This document shows, one piece after another, positions 22,874-30,906 of a stretch of DNA of 39,287 bases. Source of the stretch: Streptosporangium carneum. Lineage in GTDB: Bacteria > Actinomycetota > Actinomycetes > Streptosporangiales > Streptosporangiaceae. The stretch lies in NCBI RefSeq assembly GCF_027922005.1, contig NZ_BSEV01000046.1, positions 1 to 39,287 of the forward strand, written 5' to 3'. The translations under genes were made by a program, and so were the position numbers. Position 1 is the first letter of the stretch; each line of letters starts with the position of its first letter. The notes under the pieces are model-generated. The model saw only the letters and a list, made by a program, of their open reading frames with translations, was not told where the DNA came from and searched no databases.

Positions 22874-22891
22874 GGGCCCGCCGGGAGGCGC
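22847..22891. terminator. hairpin overlapping the end of the YjbR gene
   Basis: A perfect 12-bp stem, GCGCCTCCCGGC (22847-22858) with GCCGGGAGGCGC (22880-22891), spans the stop codon. No U-run follows. It separates convergent genes and may act in both directions. Just to its right, 22905-22970 carries short repeats of the form CTGTCAG/GCCGTC. Confidence 0.5.
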
Positions 22892-22961
22892 TCGTCCACA
22901 TCGGTGCTGTCAGTTGGCCCTGTCAGCCGAGGCTGTCAGCCGACGCCGTCGGTTGACGCCG

Positions 22962-23246
22962 TCAGTTGTCGATGCCCCCGCTGGGGCCGCGCCCGCCGAT
23001 GCTGTCGTCGCTGAGACTGTCGTTGAGACCGCCGCCACCGCGGCCGTGGCGGGGGCCGTGCCGGGCGTAGCATCTGGCGGGGTTCCTGTGCTTGGAGCAC
23101 GGCTTGGCCACAGAGGTGAGCTGCGTGGTCGAGGTGGTCACGGTCGCCGTCCCCGCTGCGGCGAGCTGGACCGGCATCGTCACCGGCGCGATGAGGGCGG
23201 AGGCCCCCATGGCCCCGGCCGCGAGAGCGTTCCTGATCTTGATCAT
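22962..23246 (-). CDS. small secreted protein, Gly/Arg/His-rich tail
   Basis: 94 residues from ATG 23246. Residues 1-31 are a signal peptide (MIKIRNALAAGAMGASALIAPV with cleavage near LAAAG). The mature part is Thr/Val-rich, has two cysteines nine residues apart (PCSKHRNPARCYARHG), then a GPRHGRGGGG stretch and an acidic end. No family is recognised. A possible small surface or antimicrobial-like peptide, by composition only. Confidence 0.55.
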   Translation of the reverse strand: MIKIRNALAAGAMGASALIAPVTMPVQLAAAGTATVTTSTTQLTSVAKPCSKHRNPARCYARHGPRHGRGGGGLNDSLSDDSIGGRGPSGGIDN

Positions 23247-23860
23247 GCGGTTGCTCCATGGTGAATCAGTTGCGCCCTGGGCGACGCCCGGGCGGGCGTG
23301 GCGTCACATCACGCCGCGTTCGGCGCGATGCGAACCGGATTTCCACGGTATGAGGCGCGACTTCGGCGGTCACCTAGAGAAATCCAAAGCCTTTAGCCCG
23401 TCAAATTACCCTTTCGCCACTGAGAGTGACACACAAAGCACTTTCAGCTACATTTCACTCCACCCTTCCCCGTAAAGCCCTTCACACAGGGCGGACAGGA
23501 CACCTCCCCGGATTGCAATGTCCCGGCAGGCGGCCATGGTGCGAGCACTTCTCCTCACGGTCAACACTTCGACTGCGGAGCGTGAAGCCCGGCGACTCGC
23601 ATCCTCACCACGGCGCCCAAGGCCCGTCGCCCGGGGCGGACCGCCACAGGAAGGGCGGACCGCCAGGCGTGGACACCTTTCACTCACGCTTTCCTTTTTC
23701 GAGAAACTTCCCGGCGGCGTGGCATCACACAGCGACTCTTCGCTACTGCCAGCATCCTTATTGTCACGTTGAGTCACTCAACGAACGGGCATGGGCCGTA
23801 TTCCGGCCAGCGAGTTAGTCGCGGCCAAGGGCCGCGTTCCGAGAGGAACGGTATCTCCAT
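23247..23860. other. 614-base gap, promoter region of two divergent secreted-protein genes
   Basis: No gene is supported; frames here lack ribosome sites and domain character. The part at 23370-23480 is comparatively AT-rich, as is 23700-23780. The only strong element is the palindrome at 23767-23783. The long leader would fit environmentally regulated secreted proteins. Confidence 0.4.
23767..23783. promoter_or_regulatory. perfect 17-bp palindrome CGTTGAGTCACTCAACG
   Basis: Eight-base arms around a central C. It lies 78-94 bases upstream of the secreted protein start at 23861. It has the form of a dimeric repressor operator; the cognate regulator is not in evidence. Confidence 0.5.
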
Positions 23861-24649
23861 ATGTTCACGCCCAATCCCCGAACGGATGTCACCGCCACAC
23901 CCGCCACACAGAAGAGGCGCAGGTCTCTGAAGGGGGTGGCGATCGTGGCCGGGTCCGTCTCCGTGGCCCTCGGCGCCAGCGTGTGCTCGTCAGCCCTCGC
24001 GTCGCCGTCCGCGGGCAGCCTGCCCGTCGCCCAGCCGACCAAGCCCACGGCCACGGCCACGGTCACGGTCACCCCCAAGCCCAAGCCCACGGTCACGGTC
24101 ACGGCCACAGCCACGGCCACGCCCTCTCCCACCGCGACCCTGCCCACGCTCGCCGAAGAGGCCAGGCGGAAGTGCTCGCCCAGGAACTTCTTCAGGTTCC
24201 ACCACTTCACGCCGAGGAACTTCTTCATTCCCCGCACCCGCTTCATCGACGGCCCCGGCGGCACGATCACGGCGTCGGTCAGGCGTCAACACCGCGTCTA
24301 CTTCGAGCTGGAGATCGAGCGGGAGAAGGGCAGCGAGATCGACACCCCGATCAACAGGGACACGCTGATCCGCAGGCTGCGCAACAACATCAACCCGCTG
24401 CTCGCCGAGGAGCACATCGTCGAGGCCGGGCACGAGTACACCCAGGAGGTCAGCGAGGGCAAGTACGGCAACCTCTGGTACCGCGTCTTCGGCTACCGGG
24501 TGGGCTTCTCCGCGTGGCGGCAGCTCGGCGACTGCAGCACGTTCAGGGTCGGCTCCGGCATCGCCAACGTCCCGGCGAGGGTCGAGGGCTGGAGGTACTG
24601 GGAGACCGACCACCCGCTCTTCAGGGGGCGCAAGCTGTCGGAGAAGTAG
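23861..24649 (+). CDS. secreted protein with Val/Thr/Pro linker and unrecognised C-terminal domain
   Basis: 262 residues from ATG 23861 (AGAGGA about 12 bases upstream). Residues 18-49 form a twin-basic signal sequence (KRRRSLKGVAIVAGSVSVALGASV...LAS). Residues 58-98 are a low-complexity Thr/Val/Pro/Ala linker encoded by near-identical ACGGTC/ACGGCC hexamers. Residues 104-262 are a charged globular domain with a NFFRFHHFTPRNFFIP motif and aromatic strands (YGNLWYRVFGYRVGF, WRYWETDHPLF). One Cys pair (C106 and C227 approximately) could be disulfide-linked. The domain is not recognised; the linker suggests a cell-wall-spanning stalk. Confidence 0.6.
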   Translation: MFTPNPRTDVTATPATQKRRRSLKGVAIVAGSVSVALGASVCSSALASPSAGSLPVAQPTKPTATATVTVTPKPKPTVTVTATATATPSPTATLPTLAEEARRKCSPRNFFRFHHFTPRNFFIPRTRFIDGPGGTITASVRRQHRVYFELEIEREKGSEIDTPINRDTLIRRLRNNINPLLAEEHIVEAGHEYTQEVSEGKYGNLWYRVFGYRVGFSAWRQLGDCSTFRVGSGIANVPARVEGWRYWETDHPLFRGRKLSEK

Positions 24650-24663
24650 GCCACGGCCTGCGA

Positions 24664-24705
24664 CCGCGCGCCCGACGCCCCGGACAGGGGCGGCCGGGCG
24701 CGCGG
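24664..24705. terminator. bidirectional hairpin between convergent genes
   Basis: Stem CCGCGCGCCCG (24664-24674) with CGGGCGCGCGG (24695-24705), with an internal GCCCC/GGGGC pairing. It lies between gene ends at 24649 and 24725. Confidence 0.55.
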
Positions 24706-24724
24706 CGTGTCCGGCCCTTCCCGC

Positions 24725-25339
24725 TCAGGGCTGCTGTACGGCCAGCCTGATCGCGAAGCCGACCAGCAGCAGGCCGGTGATCCGCTCGATCCTGGCCCGT
24801 GCCCTGGGCGTGCGCAGCAGGGAGCCGATCCGGTCGACGACCACGTTGTAGAGGCTGAACCAGAGCAGGTACAGCCCCGCGAAGATGGCCGACAGCAGCA
24901 CGGCCTGGCTCAGGGTGTGCCCGTGGGTCGGCAGGAACTGCGGCAGGAAGGTGACGAAGAAGAGCGCCACCTTCGGATTGAGGACGTTCGACATGAAGCC
25001 GGTGCGGACGTGCTGCAGCGGGGAGCGCGGCTGTTCGGCGACCGCCTGGGGAGCGTCGTCCCTGCGGCGGCTGGAACGCAGGGCGCAGATTCCCAGCCAG
25101 AGCAGGTAGACCACGCCGGCGACCCTCAGCACGGTGAAGGCGGTCGCGGAGGTCAGCAGCAGGGCGGACAGGCCGACCGCCGCGGCGGTGGCGTGCACGG
25201 TGAGGCCGAGCAGGCCTCCGAACATGGTGAGCAGGCCGGCGGTACGGCCGAAGGCGAGGGCGTTGCGGGTGATCAGGGCCTGGTCAGGCCCGGGGATCAT
25301 AATCATTACAAGCGCCGTGACCGCGAAGGTCGTCAGCAT
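24725..25339 (-). CDS. LysE/RhtB-family amino-acid exporter
   Basis: 204 residues from ATG 25339, preceded by GGGAGA; the frame continues upstream, but that part is the antisense of the next region and is rejected. Six hydrophobic segments are visible and the family hallmark IPGPDQALITRNALAFGR (residues 15-32) is intact, with GFMSNVLNPKVALFFVTFLPQF (about 112-133) as the second. It exports an amino acid or similar small metabolite. It stands between two hairpins, so it is probably monocistronic. Confidence 0.88.
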   Translation of the reverse strand: MLTTFAVTALVMIMIPGPDQALITRNALAFGRTAGLLTMFGGLLGLTVHATAAAVGLSALLLTSATAFTVLRVAGVVYLLWLGICALRSSRRRDDAPQAVAEQPRSPLQHVRTGFMSNVLNPKVALFFVTFLPQFLPTHGHTLSQAVLLSAIFAGLYLLWFSLYNVVVDRIGSLLRTPRARARIERITGLLLVGFAIRLAVQQP

Positions 25340-25408
25340 GGAACGGGGGTCTCCCTGAACATCGATGGTGCGGGTGCCTTGTGGGCGCGCCCATCCTACG
25401 CACAGGGA

Positions 25409-25460
25409 GACCCCCCAGCTCACCCGCCCCGACCAGGGGGGTCGGTCACGGGCGGGTGAG
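25409..25460 (-). terminator. overlapping alternative hairpins after the propeller gene
   Basis: GACCCCCC (25409-25416) pairs with GGGGGGTC (25436-25443), while CTCACCCGCC (25419-25428) pairs with GGCGGGTGAG (25451-25460). The two stems interlock and cannot form together as simple hairpins. The second lies right after the stop at 25464 and is the likelier terminator. Confidence 0.5.
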
Positions 25461-25463
25461 ACG

Positions 25464-27248
25464 TCACTTCGCGCTGTTGCGGAAGGGCTTGGCCGGCTTG
25501 CCCAGGTTGGGGGCGCCGAGAAGCTTCTTGGAGGACAGGGCGTAGACGCCGTCGTTGGTGAAGACCCACACGATCTTGCGGTCCCACTCGACGTAGGTGC
25601 CGTGGGTCTGGTTGCCCAGGGCGTAGTCCGGGACGTCCTTGTCGAAGCCCGTCGGGACGAACTGCGCGGCGATCTTCGGGTGCTTCGGGTCACGGGTGTC
25701 GAAGAACTGCACGCCCGCGTTGTAGAACGCGTACGGCAGCAGGCCCGCCTTGGGGTCGCCGGGCGAGGTGTAGTAGCCGGAGCGCTTGGGGCCGAAGCTG
25801 CCGCCGCGCTGGCAGTAGTCGCCGAACGGGGCGTTCGCCGCGGGCTTCGGCCTGGGCAGGGCGCCGACGATGCGGGGCTTGGCGGGGTCGCGGACGTCGA
25901 TCTGGAAGATGTCCTTGTAGGGCTCGTGGCAGTCCTCGCCCAGCGGGTAGCCCGAGACGTAGATCATGCCGGTCTTCTCGTACTGGGAGACGTCCACGTT
26001 GTCCGCCTCGGTGCCGCCGACCGACATCGGCAGGTCGAGGTGGGAGATCTCGGTCATCTTCGCGGGGTTGGAGATGTCCAGCACGGACAGGCCGTAGCCG
26101 CCCAGGGCGGCGAAGCCGTACTTTCCGCCCTGCTCGACCGGCTTGGGGATGAACAGCGGCATGCGCGCGCCCATCCAGGAGGTCTGGTTGCCGCAGCGCG
26201 GGTTCTTCGCGTAGTCGGCGGACTCGTCGGCGACCTGGCCCTTCCTGTGCCACTCGCCGACCTTCTTCGGCTTCGCCGGGTCGGACATGTCGTACGCCTG
26301 GTAGCCGGCCGAGTACAGGTAGGTCGGCACCTCGGTGTTGCTCCAGGTGTCCAGCGGCGCCGCGGCGACGAACATGTACTTGCCGCCGGTCCAGTACGGC
26401 ACGTCCAGCGAGCCCGAGCCCTGCTGCGGCCCGTCGACCGGCGCGTTCAGCGGGTTGTCCACCGAACCGTCCGTGGTGACGGTGGCCAGCAGCTTCCAGT
26501 CCTTCTTGCGGGGACCGTTGAGCTGGTAGACCTTGAAGCCCTTGAAGCTGGTCGTCTCCCTGAGCTTCCTGACGCCCTCGGCGTTGTTGAACTTGGTGTG
26601 CTCGACCGCGTCGCCCAGCTCGCCGACCTGCCGCTTCTGCTCGAAGCTCTGGACCATGACGTAGGCGTCGAGCTTGGCGTTCCACTGGATCGTCGAGGCG
26701 CCCCAGTAGTCGTGGGCCTTCCAGTCCTTGCCGTCCTTGAGCTCGACGTTCTCGCCGTACTCGGCCTTGATGTCGTTGCGGCTGAGCGACTCGACGACCT
26801 TGACCTTCCTGACGTCGGTCACGTCGTAGACGCGGCCCTCGCTGCGGTCGTACTGGAACAGGTAGCGGCGGCCGTCGAAGTCGACGATGTTCTGCCAGCT
26901 GTGGAAGTAGTCCGGGGTGAACTCGGGGCCGCGGTAGGCGGCCTCCAGCTTGATCGGACCCTCGACGTAGGACTTCGGGTCGTAGCCCTTGGTCTTCTTG
27001 AACAGGTCCTGCGCGCCGCCGGGGAAGGCGAAGCGCTCCTCACCCGCCGGGGTCAGGGACGGGTGTCTGAAGGTGCCGTCCAGCTGCATGCCGTACACGC
27101 CCGCCTGCGGATCGGCGGGGCGGCGGTCACCGCAGACGGAGGGGATGTTCGGGTCTTCGGGGGCCGCCGCCCGCACCGCCGTGCCGGAGGCGAGGACGAG
27201 ACCCGCGACGCCGGAGGTGATCAGGGCATGCCGGAGAAAGTTGCGCAT
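25464..27248 (-). CDS. secreted LVIVD-repeat beta-propeller protein
   Basis: 594 residues from ATG 27248 (AAAGG eight bases upstream; ATG 27263 lacks a ribosome site). Residues 1-28 are a signal peptide ending RAAA. The rest is rich in propeller strands with LVIVD-type blades: GLSVLDISNPAKMTEISHLDL, FQIDVRDPAKPRIVGALP, VQFFDTRDPKHPKIAAQF, YQAYDMSDPAKPKKVGEW. Six cysteines or so (for example VCGDR, RCGNQ, DCHEPY, YCQRGG) can form disulfides. No enzyme motif is seen. It is preceded by the same 17-bp operator found before kynU and the nba operon, so it probably serves the same pathway outside the membrane. Confidence 0.75.
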   Translation of the reverse strand: MRNFLRHALITSGVAGLVLASGTAVRAAAPEDPNIPSVCGDRRPADPQAGVYGMQLDGTFRHPSLTPAGEERFAFPGGAQDLFKKTKGYDPKSYVEGPIKLEAAYRGPEFTPDYFHSWQNIVDFDGRRYLFQYDRSEGRVYDVTDVRKVKVVESLSRNDIKAEYGENVELKDGKDWKAHDYWGASTIQWNAKLDAYVMVQSFEQKRQVGELGDAVEHTKFNNAEGVRKLRETTSFKGFKVYQLNGPRKKDWKLLATVTTDGSVDNPLNAPVDGPQQGSGSLDVPYWTGGKYMFVAAAPLDTWSNTEVPTYLYSAGYQAYDMSDPAKPKKVGEWHRKGQVADESADYAKNPRCGNQTSWMGARMPLFIPKPVEQGGKYGFAALGGYGLSVLDISNPAKMTEISHLDLPMSVGGTEADNVDVSQYEKTGMIYVSGYPLGEDCHEPYKDIFQIDVRDPAKPRIVGALPRPKPAANAPFGDYCQRGGSFGPKRSGYYTSPGDPKAGLLPYAFYNAGVQFFDTRDPKHPKIAAQFVPTGFDKDVPDYALGNQTHGTYVEWDRKIVWVFTNDGVYALSSKKLLGAPNLGKPAKPFRNSAK

Positions 27249-27320
27249 GGCGCGACCTTTCATAAGAAAGGGAGGAACACCGCTAGAGTTCCGTTTCCAG
27301 ACACCCCTCGGCCATGCTCA

Positions 27321-27337
27321 GTTCCGTGAGACGGAAC
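27321..27337. promoter_or_regulatory. IclR-type operator upstream of the propeller gene
   Basis: GTTCCGTGAGACGGAAC, seven-base arms around three central bases, 73-89 bases upstream of the ATG at 27248. It matches the sites at 28666-28682 and 36536-36552. A half site GTTCCGT recurs at 27288-27294. Confidence 0.7.
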
Positions 27338-27371
27338 CTGAGTTCGTTCTATCTCACGAAACCTCCGGCCG

Positions 27372-28592
27372 TCAGGTGACGGCCAGGCGCCGCTGGTAGC
27401 GCTCGTCCCGCCACAGCTCCTCGCCCAGTACCTCGGCGAGGGAGACGGCCGCGTCATGGACGTCCGCGAAGCGGATGTAGAGCGGGGCGAAGCCGAAGCG
27501 CAGGATGTCCGGCGCGCGGAAGTCGCCGTGGACACCCCGGTCCGCCAGGGCGCGGATGACCGGGTAGCCGTCCGGGTGGCTGAAGCTGACCTGGCTGCCC
27601 CGGCGCTCGGGGTCCCTCGACGAGACGAGCGTGAGCCCGTACGGCGCGCAGAGCTCCTCGGCCACCTCGATGAACAGCGACGTCAGCGCCACGCTCTTGG
27701 CCCGCACCTGGGCCAGGTCGACCCGCTCCCAGATGTCGAGCGCGGCGTTGAGGGGGGCGTAGGAGAGCACGTGCGGGGTGCTCACCAGGAAGCGCCGGAT
27801 GCCCTCGGCGGGGCGGTGGTCGGGCTCGAAGGCGAACGGCTCCGCGTGGCTGTACCAGCCGGTCAGCAGCTGCTCGGCCTGCCCCAGGTGCCGGGGGTTG
27901 ACGTAGACGAACGCGGGGGACCCCGGGCCGCCGTTGAGGTACTTGTAGGTGCACCCGACCGCGAAGTCGGCCTGGGACACGTCCACCTGGAGCGCTCCCG
28001 CGCTGTGGCACAGGTCCCAGATCATCAGCGCGCCCGCCGCCTGGACCCGCGCGGTCACCTCCGCGGTGTCGTAACGGTCCCCGGTGCGGTAGTCGACCTC
28101 CGACAGCAGCACGCACGCCACGTCGTCGGCCAGGGCGTCGTCGAGGGTCCCGATGTCGCGGATCTCATAGCCGCCCAGCGCCTTGGCCAGTCCCTGGACC
28201 ATGTAGCGGTCGGTCGGGAAGTTGGCCAGGTCCGAGATGATCACCCTGCGCTCGGGGCGCAGGCCGAGGGCGGCCGAGACGGCCTTGACGACCGCGATCG
28301 AGGTGCTGTCGCCGACCGCGACCTGCCCCGGCCCCGCGCCGATCAGCGGGGCCAGGCGGTCACCGGTGGTCAGCGGCAGGCCGTACCAGCCCGAGGCGTT
28401 CCAGCCGCCGACCAGTTGCCCGCTCCACTCCTCGACGACCCGCGCCGTCGCCGCGGCGGCGGCCTTGGGCATCGCCCCGAGCGAGTTGCCCGCCAGATAG
28501 ATCTTTCCTTCGGGCAGGACGAACTCGTCCCTGAGGTGCTTGAGGGGATCGTCGGCGTCGAGGGCGACGCAGTCCGCACGGCTGATGGTCAC
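27372..28592 (-). CDS. kynU: kynureninase
   Basis: 406 residues from GTG 28592 with GGAG nine bases upstream. It is a fold-type I PLP enzyme: D193 and H196 in WDLCHSAGALQVD, and the Schiff-base lysine K217 in GCTYKYLNGGPGSPAF, as in bacterial kynureninase. The N-terminal YLAGNSLGAMP is also a family mark. It cleaves kynurenine or 3-hydroxykynurenine to anthranilate or 3-hydroxyanthranilate plus alanine. It lies 38 bases after the ABC ATPase gene, which ends the nba-like operon, and has its own operator copy 74-90 bases upstream. Kynurenine 3-monooxygenase, tryptophan dioxygenase and formamidase are not in the window. Confidence 0.93.
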   Translation of the reverse strand: MTISRADCVALDADDPLKHLRDEFVLPEGKIYLAGNSLGAMPKAAAAATARVVEEWSGQLVGGWNASGWYGLPLTTGDRLAPLIGAGPGQVAVGDSTSIAVVKAVSAALGLRPERRVIISDLANFPTDRYMVQGLAKALGGYEIRDIGTLDDALADDVACVLLSEVDYRTGDRYDTAEVTARVQAAGALMIWDLCHSAGALQVDVSQADFAVGCTYKYLNGGPGSPAFVYVNPRHLGQAEQLLTGWYSHAEPFAFEPDHRPAEGIRRFLVSTPHVLSYAPLNAALDIWERVDLAQVRAKSVALTSLFIEVAEELCAPYGLTLVSSRDPERRGSQVSFSHPDGYPVIRALADRGVHGDFRAPDILRFGFAPLYIRFADVHDAAVSLAEVLGEELWRDERYQRRLAVT

Positions 28593-28630
28593 GAATCATC
28601 TCCGGACTAGGGCCTTACACAATCCCCCTA

Positions 28631-29419
28631 TCATCCGGCATCGGCGAAGGGCAGGGCAGCAGGATGTTCCGGCACACGGAACTCACGCTCGACGTGGCGG
28701 GCGGGGCGTCGGCGTGCCCGCCACGCGGGAACCGTGATCTGATCTGGCCGTTCGAGCATTGTGAGCTGCGAGGACACGGCCGCGACGGCCTCGGCGTCGC
28801 AGCCGGTCAGCACCACGGTCAGCTCGGCGGGCAGCCCCAGGAGCAGGTCCGCGAAACGGACCCGCTCCTGCGGGGTCATCCCGGTCATCGGCTCGTCGAG
28901 CAGCAGCAGCCTGGGGCGCGCGGCCAAGGCCATCGCGATCTCCAGCCGTTTGCGGCCGACCGCACAGAGCAGGGCGGTCGGCGCGTCCTGCAGGCCGGTG
29001 ATCCGCAGCAGGTCGAACACGTCCCGCGTCTGGTCGAGCCGGTTGTGCCTGGCGGGCGTGCGCCAGCCCGTGGAGCCGGCGGAGCGTGCGGAGGCCGACA
29101 GGCCGCTCCTGCGCAGCGCCATCGTCACGTGCTCGACACAGGTGAGCCCGGCGAAGGCGCTGCCGTGCTGGAAGACCCTGGCGATGCCGGGTCTGCGCTC
29201 CTCGGGCAGGTCGGTGACGTCCCGCCCGCCGTACTCGATCCGGCCGCCGGTCGGCCGCAGGGCCCCGGCGATGAGCCGCATCACCGTGGACTTTCCCGAC
29301 CCGGGGGAGCCGACCAGCCCCCTGCGTTCGCCCTGGCGGATCGTCAGGTTCATCCCGTCGACGACCTTGAGCGCGCCGAACCGCATCGTCACCTCGTGCA
29401 GTGACAACACGCCGGTCAC
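28631..29419 (-). CDS. lone LivG-like ABC transporter ATPase with altered motifs
   Basis: 262 residues from GTG 29419, overlapping the TGA of the decarboxylase gene (GTGA). It resembles branched-chain amino-acid ATPases (LivG): Walker A GSPGSGKST (37-45), Q-loop around VFQHGSAFAGLTCVEHV (Q84), Walker B LLLLDEP (171-177). Oddities: Walker A has SPGSG instead of PNGAG, the signature is AVGRKRLEIA instead of LSYGQQRRLEIA (153-162), and the switch histidine is a Cys (LTGCDAEA, C207). No permease or binding protein is nearby. It may energise an unlinked transporter or have a regulatory role. The C-terminal coding region carries the kynU operator. Confidence 0.7.
   Translation of the reverse strand: MTGVLSLHEVTMRFGALKVVDGMNLTIRQGERRGLVGSPGSGKSTVMRLIAGALRPTGGRIEYGGRDVTDLPEERRPGIARVFQHGSAFAGLTCVEHVTMALRRSGLSASARSAGSTGWRTPARHNRLDQTRDVFDLLRITGLQDAPTALLCAVGRKRLEIAMALAARPRLLLLDEPMTGMTPQERVRFADLLLGLPAELTVVLTGCDAEAVAAVSSQLTMLERPDQITVPAWRARRRPARHVEREFRVPEHPAALPFADAG
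28666..28682. promoter_or_regulatory. IclR-type operator upstream of kynU
   Basis: On the minus strand GTTCCGTGTGCCGGAAC, one arm mismatch relative to the site at 36536-36552, with the first eight and last six bases identical. It lies within the end of the ABC ATPase gene, 74-90 bases before the GTG of kynU, the same distance as at the propeller gene. Confidence 0.6.
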
Positions 29420-30387
29420 CGCCCGAGGAACCGGGCGGCGTTGCCGCCGAGAAGCTTGGCGCGGGCGGTCTCGGACAGGAACCCCGCGCTCCTGATCAGG
29501 GAGCCGACCGGCGTCTCGCCCAGCGGGTAGGGGAAGTCGGAGCCGAGCATGACCCCGTCCTCCCCCATCGTGTCGACCAGCAGCCGCAGCGCCCGCTCGT
29601 CGAAGACCACCGAGTCCACGCTGAAGCGCCCCAGATAGGCCGACGGCGGGAGTTCCGAGGTGCCGACCACGTCGTTGCGGCGGTGCCAGGCGTTCTCGAA
29701 GCGGCCCAGCCAGAAGGCGAACGAGCCGCCGCCGTGCGCGAAGCAGAGGCGCAGGCTGTCGGGGACCCGGTCGAAGACGCCGCCCAGGATGAGGGCGAGC
29801 ACCGACAGATGGGTCTCGGCGGGCATGCCGACCAGCCACTGCGCCATCCAGCGCTGCAGCCGGGGCCCGCCCGCCATGTCCCACGGGTGGACGAAGACGG
29901 GCGCGCCGACGGCCGCGCAGTGCTGGAGGAACTGGACGATCCCCGCGTCGTCGAGGTCGCGGTCCCCGACGTGGTTGCCGATCTCGACGCCCGCGTGCCC
30001 CGCGGCCAGGCACCGGTCAAGCTCCGCGCAGGCCAGATCGGGATCCTGGAGCGGAACCTGACAGAACGGCACCAGCCGCTCCGAGGCGCAGATCTCCAGG
30101 GCCAGATCGTTGAAGACCTTCGCGACCCCCGCGGCCTGCGCCGCGGGGCGCTCGTAGGAGAAGAACACCGGCGTCGGCGAGACGACCTGGACGTCCACCC
30201 CGTCGGCGTCCATCCGGTCGAGGCGCACCGACGGGTTCCAGCAGTCGTCCTGGATCCGGCGGAACTCCCGGTCGCCGAGCAGGATCATGGCCTCCCGCTC
30301 CGACTCGACCCTGAGCCTGGGCGCCTCGGGCCAGCCGAGGTCCGGCCAGCCCTTGGGGACGTGGTGCGTGTGGACGTCGATGATCAA
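29416..30387 (-). CDS. nbaD: 2-amino-3-carboxymuconate-6-semialdehyde decarboxylase (ACMSD)
   Basis: 323 residues from a TTG start at 30387, three bases after the stop of the dioxygenase gene. The metal ligands of the amidohydrolase TIM barrel are H6 and H8 (VHTHH), H167 (FVHPWDM), and H218 or D284 (AHGGG, GSDFPYP). The segment GHAGVEIGNHVGDRDLDD is typical of ACMSD. It decarboxylates ACMS to 2-aminomuconate semialdehyde, steering the pathway away from quinolinate. Length is close to the ~335 residues of Pseudomonas ACMSD. Confidence 0.9.
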   Translation of the reverse strand: MIIDVHTHHVPKGWPDLGWPEAPRLRVESEREAMILLGDREFRRIQDDCWNPSVRLDRMDADGVDVQVVSPTPVFFSYERPAAQAAGVAKVFNDLALEICASERLVPFCQVPLQDPDLACAELDRCLAAGHAGVEIGNHVGDRDLDDAGIVQFLQHCAAVGAPVFVHPWDMAGGPRLQRWMAQWLVGMPAETHLSVLALILGGVFDRVPDSLRLCFAHGGGSFAFWLGRFENAWHRRNDVVGTSELPPSAYLGRFSVDSVVFDERALRLLVDTMGEDGVMLGSDFPYPLGETPVGSLIRSAGFLSETARAKLLGGNAARFLGR

Positions 30388-30390
30388 CGG

Positions 30391-30906
30391 TTATCCCTTG
30401 CCCGGGTGGAGCGTGCCGCAGTTGTCGCAGGTACGGGCCTTCTCGTCGTCGTAGAAGGCCTGGAAGATCGGCGGCAGGTCGGCGACGATGTCGCGGACCT
30501 GGAGCTCGACCTCGTGGACGATCGCGTCGCACTCCTGGCAGTACCAGCGGAACTTCTCCAGCACGCCCTCAGGCCTGACCCGCTCGACCAGGAAGCCGAC
30601 GGAGCCCTCCTCGGGGCGCTGCGGCGAGTGCGGCAGGTTCGGCGGCAGCAGCCACATCTGGCCCTCGCGGACGTGCACGGTCTCAGGCCCGTCCTCGGTC
30701 ATGACGTTGATGTGCATGTTGCCGCGGACCTGGTAGAACAGCTCCTCGTACGGGTCGACGTGGAAGTCGGTCCGCGCGTTCGGGCCGCCGACGACCATGA
30801 CGATGAGGTCGTTGGAGTCCTCGAAGATGACCTTGTTGCCCACCGGCGGCTTGAGCAGATGGGCGTGCTCGTCGATCCACTTGGTGAAGTCGATGGGGGG
30901 TATCAC
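30391..30906 (-). CDS. nbaC: 3-hydroxyanthranilate 3,4-dioxygenase
   Basis: 171 residues from GTG 30906, overlapping the TGA of the deaminase gene (GTGA). Cupin fold with iron ligands H49 and E55 (FHVDPYEELFYQ) and H93 (LPHSP), substrate-binding R45 and E108. The bacterial-type C-terminal rubredoxin-like metal site is present with C123, C126, C160 and C163. It opens the ring of 3-hydroxyanthranilate to ACMS using O2 and Fe(II). Confidence 0.95.
   Translation of the reverse strand: MIPPIDFTKWIDEHAHLLKPPVGNKVIFEDSNDLIVMVVGGPNARTDFHVDPYEELFYQVRGNMHINVMTEDGPETVHVREGQMWLLPPNLPHSPQRPEEGSVGFLVERVRPEGVLEKFRWYCQECDAIVHEVELQVRDIVADLPPIFQAFYDDEKARTCDNCGTLHPGKG

Noticed and set aside
25365..27329. Open frame of about 654 codons on the plus strand
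   Set aside because: Mirror of the propeller gene; composition is Val/Arg/Gly/Asp repeats without domains.
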